Shown: positions 23,503 through 36,241 of the stretch, piece after piece
Position numbering within the stretch: position 1 is the stretch's first letter
How the letters are laid out: every line of letters starts with the position of its first letter
DNA from: Hedera helix
Lineage: Eukaryota; Streptophyta; Magnoliopsida; Apiales; Araliaceae
Length of the DNA: 64,000 nucleotides
Direction of reading: 5' to 3'
Assembly (NCBI GenBank): GCA_947179155.2
Contig: OX359265.1
Span: 7,384,977-7,448,976, forward strand
Position numbers and translations under genes: made by a program
Notes under the pieces: generated by a model
What the model saw: only the letters and a program-made list of their open reading frames with translations
Database searches by the model: none
Told to the model about the DNA's origin: nothing

Positions 23503-24782
23503 TGCTTTCTTCATGGTTTAATTACTATATTTAATGTGTTTGATTCTGTATGTATAAAAGTTGGGGCCAGATAAATGGTTTTATGGGATTAATAATTTAA
23601 TACTAATTTCATATTTATCATGGAATTATATAATTTTTCATAAATAGTCTTTAAAATGATAAAAAATAGTCCATAAGGACTATTTAAATGACAATTTATC
23701 CCGCATTATGAGATAAATTAATAGTCCGATGTAAAATTAAATTAATACAAATAATTTACTCCCAAATATATTTTTTATAAACAAATGTAGCCTTAGTTCT
23801 TCTAAATAACAAACCACAATTGATCAACTATTTAATTGGCCGGGGATGTCAACAACTCATAATGTGTACGTCAATTTTGTTTATGATCCTGCTGTGCATA
23901 GAAGGTCTGCCTGCTTCGATCGAGGCGTTAGAATTGAGGAACTCGTGGTTATAACTCCATTAGATGCCTGCTAATTATTGTTTTGATGTATTGGACGGAT
24001 CGATTCTTTCTGTCGAGATAATTCCAACGAAGAACAAGGCAGCGATGAAGAAGAACCAGACGACCCAACAAACAAAGAAACCACAAAGTAGAATATATCC
24101 AACAACAAATCATAATCATCCAATGAAAAAGAAGAAATTTGGAACACCAACCTAATTTTTCCCTTTTTCTTATTTCTAATGCAGAGCACACGATATTACA
24201 CACCAAATACTAATTGACACTTTAGCTATTTTTGCTTACGTGACATGCACGTGTTGTTACTAGCGTCTATTTTTTAGATGAAATATTAATTAATGACTCT
24301 TTTGAAATAATTTTTTACGTATAATAATATCAATATAACAAACAAAAAAAAATAGTAACTAAAATAAAAATCAACCTCTGATACAATGATCAAAATAAAA
24401 TAAAATGTTATAGCCTAGTGTCAGAGAATTCTCCTTGTATTGTAGAATAATACATGTTTAACATAAATTTGGAGTTTTCAGAATTAATCGAATTAGAATC
24501 TTGTTATGTATTATGACAAATTTGTATATAATTATAATTGTAAAACATATCAATACATGAGATTGAATATAATTATAAAAAGTGCCAACTTATTATATAT
24601 TTCTTCAAAAAAAAATTATCACTAGTATTTTACCACTTTACTAACAATCAAAATTAACGTAAACAACTAATATAAAATATATTAAGATATAATTATTTTT
24701 AATTTTTATTTATCTCGTTTATGTATATATTTCATAATTATAATTTAAATGAAAACTCACACAATACATATCAAATAAAAAG
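23503..24782. other. Intergenic with possible coding relics
   Basis: Mostly AT-rich, but 23846-24190 is less so. A 42-codon plus-strand ORF (23846-23974) reads MSTTHNVYVNFVYDPAV at its start. On the minus strand, about 24110-23980, there is a hydrophobic stretch GFFVCWVVWFFFIAALFFVG followed by a stop. Neither is recognised with confidence. They may be relics of a small membrane-protein gene. Confidence 0.3.
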
Positions 24783-24787
24783 ATTAC

Positions 24788-25333
24788 TGTTGGGATATAA
24801 TTATTTGGGTCACGGTATGGTGTAACCCATTTTATTTAAATAGCCCGAATCTGGTGTTGGTTCATATACATTTATTTTGGCAGCTTGCGTAGTAGTAGAG
24901 TCCTTATTAAAATAGAATTATGTTTCCTTATCTGGGGAGATAAGAAAATCTAATTTGGAAGGGAATCTATCAATAATTAATTACAGTTGTAAGGTGATTA
25001 TAAAAAGAATTCTTATTCTTAATTGGTTTCGAGTGGATGTGATATCTATAATTATGACTATAAGCAAGGGATTCAAGACACAACACAATATCTACTACAT
25101 ATAGAATCCTTATTTTCCAGCATTTAGATTTTTCATTATTTTAAAGAAATCTATAAATACAATTATTATACTAGTGAATTCTTTTTTTTGTGTGTTTTTT
25201 TTTCAATTGAGTTTTTATATAAAATTTCTTGTGTTTTTGTATTATTTTATTTTAATTTACTTGTGTTTGACGTCTAATTTTATTCGTTATTTTTTATTTA
25301 TTTAAACGAATGGTATAAAATTTGACGTTATCA
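24788..25333 (+). mobile_element. Short solo LTR, possibly copia-type
   Basis: 546 bp starting TGTTGGGATATAAT and ending GACGTTATCA, flanked by a perfect 5-bp duplication ATTAC (24783-24787 and 25334-25338). A TATA-like TCTATAAATAC lies near 25150. No internal region. The TGTTGGGA start is common in copia LTRs; orientation is inferred from the TATA-like box. Confidence 0.65.
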
Positions 25334-25344
25334 ATTACAAATGT

Positions 25345-25425
25345 AAGAAGGGGAGAGAGGAGGGTACGAGGGAAGGGGAGAGAGGAGGGTAGGAGAGGAG
25401 GAGAGAGAAAAGGGGGGAACAAGGT
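25345..25425. repeat. Purine-rich tract with a 26-bp duplication
   Basis: GGGGAGAGAGGAGGGTA occurs twice, about 26 bp apart, within an almost pure G/A strand of about 75 bp. A pyrimidine-rich, less AT-rich stretch follows to about 25735. Confidence 0.7.
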
Positions 25426-28400
25426 GCAGTAAACGTTGGAAGCGTGATTACCGGTTGAGTCACTCGCTCACTCACCCTTTAACTTTCTCTCCTACTCAGA
25501 CTATGCCACTTCTTTTCTTTTTCCGTAGTCCGTTACAGTACACCCTCCGTGATGGATGTTATGATATGTCCCTTTAACGCCTTTGTCCGCTTCCGTTTTT
25601 AGCTTTGTAAGTTACTTACTCTCTTCAAATTTCCCTCACGCTTCTTGCCCCGCGTCGAGCCCAAACGCCTGATTGATTCCATTTCGGTGGCAATCGTGAA
25701 ACACGACAGCCACCAACTAAACACGAACTTGTTTTAATTATTAAGAAACTACAAATATTCTAATTACAGATTAAAGGGAAGCATGAATTAATGGTGCCCC
25801 TAGTCATAGACCCTCCTGACACGCAACGCAATGCAATGCAAAGCAAAGCTCCACATCCATCCATCCATTAATATGGATATGGTACAACATCCAAATGGCT
25901 TGGTGGTTTATGACTGGTTATGGGCCAACTATATCGAGGAAAAGTTATTTCCTATTGTGTTCTATATAAATAAATAAACAGTATTTTTTTATATTATATA
26001 TATAATAGTAGGGTTCACCATGGGGCCACACTTATAAATCTCACTGTTATACAAGAGAAAAAATATACTGTTTATTTATTCTTGAGATACCGAATAATCT
26101 CTCTTTTGTCCAACGAGTTTTGAATCACATCATTCACAAAAATAGATGGAAAAGTAAACGTAATAGACATTTTTTCTTTTGGTTGTTGATCTTTTTTGGA
26201 TGTTCCGTACTATACTACTTTTTTATTTATTGTTATTATTCAACTTATTGTTGTTTCAGTAATTTATGAGAACTCATTGTCTAGTTCTAATAGAATAGAT
26301 CTCATTATACAATTTCTCTCACGTGAAATGAAAATTAAGAGAATGAAATAATTTCTTATTCTATTGCAATATATGGTCTTTTTGCGTGAAAAAATTAACC
26401 AGTATTTATTTAGTAGAAACATATCATTCTATTCCATACTTTCATACTTCGGTAATATTTTCTCCATTTACGCGGTCAAAGGATCATATATATATATATA
26501 TATATATATCTTATAAGAAAGAAAATATATTATAGTATATGATTATCATTTTTTGTACGTCCTTTTCACGCTTGTCACAAAGTAATTGCGAATGCACGTT
26601 GCTATGAAAGTCCCCTATATCGCCTTTGGATCGAGATCCAAGCTCTAGACTCGAGAAGTTAACTTTTCCTAGAAGCAAAAGAAGAAGAAAAAAACAAGGG
26701 GTACTTCATTAGTAATTGTTTGAACCAATTAAGGTAGGAATATAATTACATGACTCCGTACACTCTTGGCATTTGAGTTTTCTATACGCATATTAATTAG
26801 AATTTATCAGTAAATTTTAAACTTTTCTCTATTAGTAATAACTTGAACCAATTCAATTAATAAAATTTTCTCTCTATCCATATATTTTAATCTTTAAATT
26901 AAAACTTCAAACTCAAATTTGGAGAGAAATTTTTTTCTCTATTAAAAAGAATCTTTTTGTGAAGTTTGCTTTTCCATTCGTGTGTTCGAATTCGAAGTAA
27001 GATTTTTCGTTCTTTCTTTATTATTATAAGAGTTAATTTTATTTTTTTTGGAGAGTTTGAATTCTTTCCATGTAATGAATTAATTTTTTTACGAGTGATT
27101 GCAGATATATTTAGAATTGAATTCTAAGGACATATACGATAACTGTTTATTGATTTTTTTTTTAATTTTTTTTTTTATATCGTGAAAGTTTGTGACGAAT
27201 TTTATTCTTAAATATAATAAGTATCCACACAACTCTACCTGATTAAATGAATATATCATTCTTGATATGTTTCTTAGAATTTATCAAAAAAAAAGAAGAA
27301 AGAAGAAGAATTATGGTCTTAGGGTCTATTATTTTTATAATGTGATTTTTATTTAGTTGTTTTTCGTAGAAGAAGGGCCACCATTGTTTTTGCAATTTAT
27401 GAATTGCAAAACACAAAAGTCGGGCTTTCGTACAAGAAAACGAGAACGGAGCGCGCCGGTTACTACTCGGCAGGGCCAGCCAACCAGCCAGCCAGCTAGC
27501 AAGCATAGAAATCAAATGTACGGAATAAGGTCCGGCTTGCGGGACTCGTGAGTATTAAATTAACCCCGGGACCCGCGGAACCTAGACTCTTTCCGTATGA
27601 TGCCGTATAGTTAAGTAGTACACGGCAAAGCACCGACCCCATCAAAGGACTGCTGGTTTTTTATTTATTTATTTATTTTATATTTATATTAGTATAGTGG
27701 AAGATGACATGGACTTCCAGGAAGTGTTCTTTTTAAGTGGATCCCACCAAATTGATTCTTCATAAAAAATAAAATAAAAAATAAAAATATCCAGAAAATG
27801 ATTCTTTATTTTCTACCAATTTATTTTCTTAATTCAAGTTTCAACCACACATTTTTTCTTCCTGAATTATACTTACTCCACTCAATTTTTTGTTGTTGAT
27901 GTTTTGAAGCAAGTTTTATAAAGTTTAAAAATTAAAATTAATGTGATTCACGTAAACTTTGAAAATAAAATTTTAATTATTATAAGTTGCTGTAATTTTA
28001 AATAAATAAAATTGTATTATCCCAAATTAAATTTATCTTGAGATTCATAAATTAGTTTTAGAAAATTAAAATATGACTCTAGTCCTCCTTTCTTATAATA
28101 AAAATAATCATTTTTCCTTTATAAAAATTTCATTGATTTATAGTAACGCACATATATAGGGCTGGCCTTCTAACCCTAGTGGGATTTTTTTATTTTATTT
28201 ATTAATTATTAAAGAGGTGTAGAAAGAATATTTGGCTTTAACATGTATTATATAACTGTTAGAAGATAACTTGTCAATAAAAAACTTAGAGCTTGCAAGC
28301 AACTACAATCTAGATTCCGTGTGTTGTCATCAAATGCGTTGTGAACCTTCATTATCCCCTTTTTTTGGGCGTTGCATGACGAATTTATTTATTTATTAAA

Positions 28401-30718
28401 AAAAATAATTTATAGTAACGCTTATTACAAATATAAAATCAACACGCACTTCATATGTGCTATGCACTTTATTTTTGCATAAATATTTCTTTCGATAGTT
28501 CAGAATAAGTTTAAGAGCGTCGAATTCATGCTTTTTTTTTTTATATAAAAAAAATAAAAAAATAAGGCCATGAATATGCAAGAGTATCACTCAGATGAAA
28601 TACGTAATTTTTTAGGCCGATGAAATTGTTATAGTAAAATATGTCGTTAGAATAAAAATATATTTAGCGATACTGTTAAAATTATTTTAATAACATTTAT
28701 TTTAATAATATCAATTGTTTTTTTTTATAAGAATTAAAGTTTTATGTACTGTTTACTTATATACAAACGGTCTTAAAATTATTATATCTTATTAATAAAA
28801 TATTTATATTAAATAATATTATTTTTATTTTAGTAACATTTGATAATTTTAACTCAAATCTTAACTCTTCCTATAATATATTCAATGCGGTGTCTGAAAA
28901 TTGTACACTGCATAAAAACATATTTATTGCAACTTAAAGATTTGCAAAAAAAGTAGATGGAAAAAGGAAAACAACGTGTAGGGATGATAACTTTGGTAGC
29001 AGGTATGTCGCCTTGATTGATTATGGGGGAAGCCAAGAGGTCATTGACTGGCCTAACCATAGTAGACATGGCACGATTCTGTACGGACAGAATTTTTCTT
29101 TCTTTCTTAAAAATGTATATTTATTAGTCCTACCCCAATTTATGGTACGACTAGTTTTAGTTTTTGATAATTACAAAGAGGCAACACAAGGGGGTGTTGT
29201 GGGGATGTTGAAATGTTGGGAAAAGGACTAAAAAGATGGGTCCATTTTGTATTAAACATTTGAATTGATTTTGTGTCATTTTGGTATGTGTCTTTTGAGG
29301 AGAAATTATTTTATGTTTTTGAAGTATGGTAAATAGTTTGTTCTTCCACTGGTATATATGTGGGTTCTCTGTGGACTCCACCACAGAAAATATTATATAC
29401 ATATAAGGGAAGGAGCATACTATTCACTTTGTTTTAAGAGCATGAAATAATTTTTCGTCTCTGAGTAACGAGCTATTGCTCCCTTTGAACAAATGGAAAG
29501 GTGACTAAGAAATAATGCTACATTTGAGTTGAGGGAATAAAATAAAAAAAATAGTGTATATGATGATTATTTTGGAGTTAATGGAATGAAAATTTATTCA
29601 ATCTTCTTGATTTTTAATTTATATAGAAGATAGTAGAATAAAATCTATTCTAATTGAATAAATATATGTGATAATTTTGTTATTATGTTATTCCATTCAC
29701 CACAATCAATAATTAAACATACATTTAAAATACTTTAAAGTCATTTTATTTCTTCCTCTATTATTTTCTTTCGATCCAAACACAGCATAAGGGCAAAGTA
29801 GGTATAATCCTTTGGATTTTGAAAAGCACATTTCATTGCAACCTCTTTTGCAAGTTGCTTATTTTTTTTTAACTTTTTTTTAGCTTTGTCTTGGCTTTAC
29901 CAATTGGGTGTAGCTCTTTCTATTTATGAAAAGTTGGTACAATTGTCATGCTAGAAAAAGGGCTTTGAAACAAATTAAGAAATTGAACTTGGTTTGTGTT
30001 TGAATCCTTTAAAAATGGCTGGAGTTGGCTCATACAATATATGAATCAAACTTAGTTATGTACAATATAACAAGGTTAGATCCTAGATCGATTGTTTAAC
30101 CACTTTTATTTTTGAGGATACAAAGACTCCAACTATTATACCGACACTAATGAATGGCTCGATTGAAACATATACAATGCTTGAACATTAACTTGAGCCT
30201 TTAAACATGTCAAGCTTAATCATTTCAAAGCTCGATTAGACTCATTTATAATTCTGGTTATAAAATTGCAATGTTGTAATTTTTTTAATATCAAAAGTTA
30301 ATTATTCTAATTTAAGTCATTATTTTAAGGAGATTAATATTTTCACAAGCTAATTTGATATTTTCATGAAATCAAATGGAACCCACTTATGAAAATCTTC
30401 AACGTAGTCTCAGCAGTCGTATATGTGAATTATAAAAAATTTAAAAATAGAATAAAAGAATTCAATGCAATCGCATTTCACTTTTGTAAATTGGATATTG
30501 AAATATGACAATAAAAAGTAATCATAGGAGCTTAGAAATGTAAATGTATTGCATTTGATTCATTGATTGCCCTTTCATTTACAGAAAAAGACTAATTGTT
30601 TGAACTTCGCTGTGCCTTTACAACAATGTTAATAATGAAAATTGTATGCATCACATTTTAGGCAATATAAGCAAAATCCTTGTTGTGAAAGCAAGATTAT
30701 CTCTTGGAAGAAGGATTA

Positions 30719-30749
<31 letters not shown>

Positions 30750-31197
30750 TGGGCAGGGGGTTATTGGGCCAAATGTAGGACAAATTAGGCCCCTTTAATT
30801 GGGCTTCAAACGTGACAAATGGGAAATTTTAATAAAATTTAGGTCATGTGTTCAAAAATTTTATAAGTTCATTTTGGGCTAGCAGGCAGTTAGTGCGCAC
30901 AGCACACCTAGTGGTTTCGGTGCTTCTTTTTAAGGTCTATTTGAGCTATTTTCAATTTCAAGTTTTTTGGTATGAATTAATTTCGTTTTAAATAATACAA
31001 TTACGAAAATTATAAAGTATTTAAATAATGTTAATAATTAAAAGATTCACTGATTTTAGAAGTTAAATAAATTATATCAATTTTAAATTTAAAAATACCT
31101 CAAGTTAATTTTAATTTGTCAAACTTGATCTTCCATTTTACAGGAGTGAGTTTAAGAAAACATAACTTAGTTTGCAAATTCCAGTCAATAAAAGAAT
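25426..31197. other. Long intergenic stretch, no gene recognised
   Basis: AT-rich with (AT)n tracts at about 26486-26510 and 30720-30744. 25430-25740 and 27400-27660 have more G+C than the surroundings and look promoter- or transcript-like but hold no convincing ORF. 28854-29069 (minus) opens with MVRPVNDLLASPIINQGDIP, which is unrecognised. No transposon ends or duplications were found. Confidence 0.5.
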
Positions 31198-31199
31198 TA

Positions 31200-31421
31200 C
31201 TCCCTTTATCCCACAAAACGAGTCATATTTGCAAAAAGAAAATAAAAAAAATTCACAAAAGGAGTTATATAATCACATAAAATGACACAATTTCTCAAAT
31301 TTATTATCATAATTTTTTAGTATCACCAATAATAGATTAACCGGTTATTATATGATAAAACACGAAAGAAAAATGTATATTTATATTTACAAATACAACT
31401 CTTTTTGTAGTATAGAAGGAG
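31200..31421. mobile_element. Stowaway-like MITE
   Basis: 222 bp; left end CTCCCTTTATCCCACAAAAC and inverted right end CTCCTTCTATACTACAAAAA, with TA at both sides (31198-31199 and 31422-31423). No ORF. This is a typical Stowaway terminus and target. Confidence 0.8.
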
Positions 31422-31423
31422 TA

Positions 31424-31974
31424 TTAGTGGTGTGGACTAAAGAAGAGGTTTTAGTGATAGTATAAATTTTATTTTGGTAAAAAATTGTAGCAAACAAAGC
31501 TAGTTCCTCCAGTTATAGAGGATAGGAACCTTGATTCTCCCTCCTTTAGGAAGAGAAGTTTTGATTGAGAATAAAAGAGAGCTTAAGAAGGGCCACTCTT
31601 ATTATTGCTTAGTAGTAATTGGTATTACCACACTTCACACTTTCCCATAGGCCATACATTTTCTTGAGACGTTTGCCATTTTGTGGGTTTGAAGTTCATG
31701 TAAATAGGAGGCCAAATTATCCTTTAGAATTCCGATTCCATATGAATGAAACATAATCAAATGAAATGATTTACTAAAACAATTTCCCTGCCAAAGAAAT
31801 GTCACATGAAATGATTTACTAAATGATTTACTCTCATTCGGTTTCACAAAAATAGTTCTATTTATAAGTTTTGCAAATATTGCAATTATATTTCATATAT
31901 AATCTTTAAAAACACTCCATTTGTTTAAGTTTATTTATTCTAATTTAAAAATACACGCCTATTAAGATATTTTT
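31424..31974. other. Intergenic, no gene seen
   Basis: AT-rich sequence with a short direct duplication of GAAATGATTTACTAAA near 31763-31825. Confidence 0.5.
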
Positions 31975-32280
31975 TTTTAATCTATTCTAACTACTCTATT
32001 ATTACCGGCCCGACGAATTCAATCGGGAACTAATCTTATGTCCAGTCCGATTGAACTAGTTTGGTCAAAACCTATATTGATCCTATTGACTATCGGTTAA
32101 ACCGGTAGTTCAACTAATAAAATCAATTATATATTTTTAATTACTTTTTAATATTTTTTTGTACATTTTTTTAAAGATTAAAATTACCCACTTTTAATAA
32201 TATTGCAAGACAAATTCAATATAATTTAGTTTATCAAAAATAAGATGTTTTCAATTTTTATTAATTATTAATAATATATA

Positions 32281-32495
32281 TCTATAATATAAAACAGAGC
32301 GGCTCAATTCCAAAATTTCAACATCCAACGGTCTCAAATCAATTTATGCTTCAACATCTAACAATCTAAAATTATTTGGGGTTTCAACATCCAACGGTCA
32401 CTAATCTATCTCTCATTTTCCTCCCCAATTCAATATTTTTTTTCAAAAATCTATTCACTCACATTTCCCTCGCCATATCAAATTCACCACTACAC

Positions 32496-32542
<47 letters not shown>

Positions 32543-32573
32543 CAATAATAATAGTAATAATAATAATAATAAC

Positions 32574-32614
<41 letters not shown>

Positions 32615-33903
32615 TAATAATACAAATAAAAATAGTGATAGTAATAATAATAATAATTATTATTATAATAATTATAACACCACCACTACTACTACTATTT
32701 ATTATTATAATAATTATAACACCACCACTACTACTACTATTATTACTACTAATAATAATAATTATAATAACAATAATAATTATAATAATAGTAATATTAT
32801 TATTATTATTATTATAATACTAATACTAATAATAGTAATAATAATAATAATAATAATAATTATTATTATTATTATTATAATAAGAATACTACTACTACTA
32901 CTACTAATAATAATAATAATAATAATTATTATAATTATAATTATAAAAAAATAAAAATAAATTTGCACGTAAATAACATAGGTCACCCTTTTAGTATTGA
33001 CGTTTTTTTTTTCTTTCTTTCTGTTTTTTGAGTATTACGGTCGTGTTTTCACATGCAAATTGATTTGGACGGAAAATCACATGAACGGTTCAGATTAATT
33101 CTAATTGATTTGTAAGTTATTTTATATTGCAAAGAGTCTTTAGCTAATAGAGTATTTTTGAAATTTTAATCTACGTTGTGCCTTCAGACACAGGCAATTA
33201 CCTGTTATCTCTTTGATATTTTTGCGGGTTATATCGAGAGCAATTATTGTAGTAGACTCTGACTCATGGTATGATATGAGAATCTTTTGTCCAAATTTAA
33301 GAAAAAATATAGAGGAAAAAATGTTATGGTGATACAATTTAGTTGATGTTATGACAATACGTTTTTGTGTGGACTTAGATGACTCATTTTATACTTTTTA
33401 GGTATATATGCAAAAGCATTTCTTTTAGATTTTTACATCCTTTTTTTTTCCTTATTGGATCTCACCAAATAGCTAGCAGTACTACCATTTTTCCATAGGA
33501 AATACTGTTAATAGATCATATTGATCGATGGTTAGAGATACTTGAGGCAAATAAATGCTGTCAAACTTTTCATTCCGTTTTGTCAATAAAGGAAAGGTGT
33601 GTAGGATAATACCCGAAAATACTATATTACATAAATTTGAGCCCGCTATCACCAATCAATTAATTGCTCAAATTTACCAAGAATTAATTTTAAGTTGAGG
33701 ATGAGTAGCACACTAATATTTGTCTAAAAAAAAATTATGACTGGATTAAGTATAAATCTTTTTGTATTAATGGTTGGACTCTTAGTTCTATTATGAAACT
33801 GAGAGTCCACAACAGTTTTAAATTTTTTAATCTAGAAATATTGAATACAGTACTCAATTGTTATATTAATTACACCGTGTCTTCAGGCACGAGTTATCCT
33901 TAA
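32281..33903 (+). mobile_element. Putative non-autonomous Helitron, copy 1
   Basis: Begins TCTATAATATAAAACAGAGC right after an A, and the start of a second copy lies at about 63612. Near the other end is a 16-nt hairpin CGTGTCTTCAGGCACG (33876-33891) followed by CCTTA, a degenerate version of the CTRR end. There is no target-site duplication, and the flanks rejoin to match the uninterrupted repeat at 62 kb. TC start, 3' hairpin and insertion after A fit Helitrons. A similar hairpin near 33178-33192 could be the true or a second 3' end. No Rep/helicase ORF. Confidence 0.5.
32494..32948. repeat. Large imperfect (TAA/TAC/TAG)n trinucleotide array
   Basis: About 455 bp of AAT units with blocks of CAC/TAC and reversals to TTA, including a duplicated ATTATAACACCACCACTACT segment. 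The same array type starts at the equivalent place in the copy at 63.8 kb, so it belongs to the element. The long ORFs here encode only Asn or Ile runs and are not genes. Confidence 0.9.
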
Positions 33904-34025
33904 TTTTTATATATTTTTGATATCATAATGGTTTGACAACTAGTTGAATCGATGACTCATCCACCGAGTAATTTTTTCGATTCTATGATTGGTCTGGGTT
34001 TATAAACATAGTTATTATCACCTCT

Positions 34026-35866
34026 TTTTTTTTTATTTATTAATTAATCTCTTAACTATTTTTTAGAATAATAAAATAAGGGAGAGAGAGGAGAAAAAGA
34101 AGAAGTATAGTTATACTTCTAATGTCAAAGTTAATAGTGTTACTCTTTTCAATAAATGTCATGTAGTTTTTAATAATTTTTTTCTTATAAAATTAAATGA
34201 GAGTGTTATTGAAAAAATAAGGTTAAAAATAATATTAAAATGAAAAGAGAACAAATAGATTTGAGCAAATTAAAAAAAAAATTAAGATAAATAAATTTAA
34301 ACAAAGAGAATAATAAGTTACTAGCTTCAGCAATATGGTATGAAATTATAACGACAAACTTAGATATATTATGTCATCTCATTTTATACTATTAATACTA
34401 AGAATGATGCAGTTTGTAAGAACGCCATGCACTTTCTTTTCCTCGTCTAAATTTTCTTGCTTCTTCTGTGATGCTATACATCTCCAAACACCAAGCACCA
34501 AACACTTCAGCAATCATCTGAACCAGCATTAAAATAGAACAAAAAAAGAAAAAAGAAGCAGCAAGTATATATGCTTTCATATAGGAGGATCCTCATATTA
34601 CAAAAGCAGAACACTATAATAGCTTATGCCCTCACCATCGCCAATAATCACAGGTTCACACCCAAAAAAGATGATGAATAAAAACGGCCAACTACTAAAA
34701 TCCCAAATCTACATAATCAAACAGCTACCTTTTTCCACCAAAATTCCCCCATCCAGTACTTCAATTTTTAACACAGAATCACCCTGATAAATGCTAGAAC
34801 AAGACAACAACACTTCCCCAACAATTTCCCATCCTCTTTTTCTCTCTCTAGCATCTTCTCCAAAAACCCCTCCACCTCAATTTTGTAACGAATGGCCCAG
34901 ATTATCCCCAGAGAACAGAGCACGGAGCAGAGAGATGGGATCCAAGATCTATTGCAGGATCCGGACCTGCCTTTTGGGAATGATGATGATGAAGTGAAGA
35001 GGAGAATTAGAGCTGTGGATGAGGAAGAGGAAGAAGAAGCAGTAGAGTTGGGTGATTTATTTTCGGGTCGAGTCGATTTGGATTTGTTTTGAATTGATTC
35101 TGTTGAGGATTAGTTCTTCTTCTTTTAGCCAATGTTTGAGGAGTTTGTGGGTTGGGTTTCTGCAATTTGGTTCGACTCGACACTTTTTTATTGAAGAAGT
35201 TCATTTTAGAGGTAAGAGTTGGCATAATAATTAAGTATACATTCAGCCCAAAATATGATAGTCTCTACTTTCTAGGACACGAGGGAACATATTTTTGGTT
35301 ATACTTGCTGCCATCATCCCAACCATCTTGAACTTGACTATGAAATTATTATTTTTTATTTGTTATCAACTTTTTTAATATATTAAGGTTTGTATAAAAA
35401 TATTTAAGCATAAACTTTTTGGGTGATTTTCTTTTTATTTGTTATATATAGTTCATAAGGCTCTATTTTGATAGTGAGGTTCTTTTTGGTTTGTGGGTAA
35501 GTTAATTTTTTCTTTCCTAGGTAGAGTAATAAAATAGATCAAAAGGTTATCGTAATGGCAAATGCTTCTCATTTTCTGTTCAGGTTGGAGTCTATCCTTA
35601 AACAAAAAGGCAAAAAATTCAACCACAACTATCACGTCATGCATGCTGTGTAAGCATATTTTGAAGATGGGTTTTCAAGTTAATACTGATGATTATCCAC
35701 ATTTACTGCCCCAAATCATAACAATCCAGGCCTTGAATATGCAGCAGCAGTTTTTCATAACCTAGCCTATCCGTTCTAGGATATATACCAAAATAATAAA
35801 TAAATAAAAAAATTAAGAAATGCATAAGCACCTTTTGCATATATTGAAACGGTACAAATAAAATTT
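34026..35866. other. Intergenic with two possible small coding pieces
   Basis: 34398-34580 (minus) has a plausible acceptor (CTGGTTCAG) before MIAEVFGAWCLEMYSITEEA and a stop after KLHHS; it could be a last exon or a relic. 34892-35092 (plus) encodes a 66-residue acidic peptide starting MAQIIPREQS with a run of Glu. I recognise neither. They lie on opposite strands about 300 bp apart. Confidence 0.35.
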
Positions 35867-35928
35867 GATGGCTAATATGCCACTTTAGCCACCTTTTGGT
35901 GGCTAATATGCCACTTTAGCCACCAAAT
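35867..35928. repeat. Two tandem hairpins (GGTGGCTAA...TTAGCCACC)
   Basis: Two units of about 31 bp share GGCTAATATGCCACTTTAGC. The second has perfect arms TTTGGTGGCTAA and TTAGCCACCAAA around a 9-nt loop. A 16-bp direct duplication, TGTATCCAAAAAGGCC, follows at about 35939 and 35979. These look like subterminal repeats of an unrecognised DNA transposon. Confidence 0.7.
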
Positions 35929-36241
35929 CGTCTCAAAATGTATCCAAAAAGGCCTTCCAGCGCTGTCTGTGGCCTATTGTATCCAAAAAGGCCTTTCATA
36001 TATTGATGCTGATTAAAGCTTGGATAAAGCTATAGTTCAATAAGGCCACTAAACTTTTCTACTTTTCAAATAACAACAAATTCTGACACTGGTGTGAAGT
36101 TGACACGTCTTCCATTACTTAATGAATTGACCATGTGACAACTTTACGGCAGTCCAGGTCTGAATTAACTTTTTCCTGATGACCCAAAAATATAAATATA
36201 CAGAATACGAAAATTTTCTTTATTTGTGACTTGATTAGATT

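Larger units (their letters stand above)
31975..34025. repeat. Older dispersed repeat, copy A, split by a later insertion
   Basis: 31975-32280 and 33904-34025 together align with the single block 62045-62460. Shared parts are the TCGATTGAA...TTTGGTCAAA...CGGTT section, then TTTATCAAAAATAAAATRTTTT and TTTTTATTAATTATTAATAATATAT. On the far side come a GATATCAT-like block and GACTCATCCACCGAGTAATTTTT. The family is unknown; CGGTT-rich ends would fit a hAT-like MITE. Confidence 0.6.

Noticed and set aside
27400..27660. GC-richer segment with CCAGCCAACCAGCCAGCC repeats as a gene
   Set aside because: No consistent reading frame, splice signals or known motif; left as intergenic.
32376..32986. ORFs of 60-192 codons on both strands
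   Set aside because: They encode only Asn, Ile, Tyr and Thr runs from the trinucleotide array; not genes.
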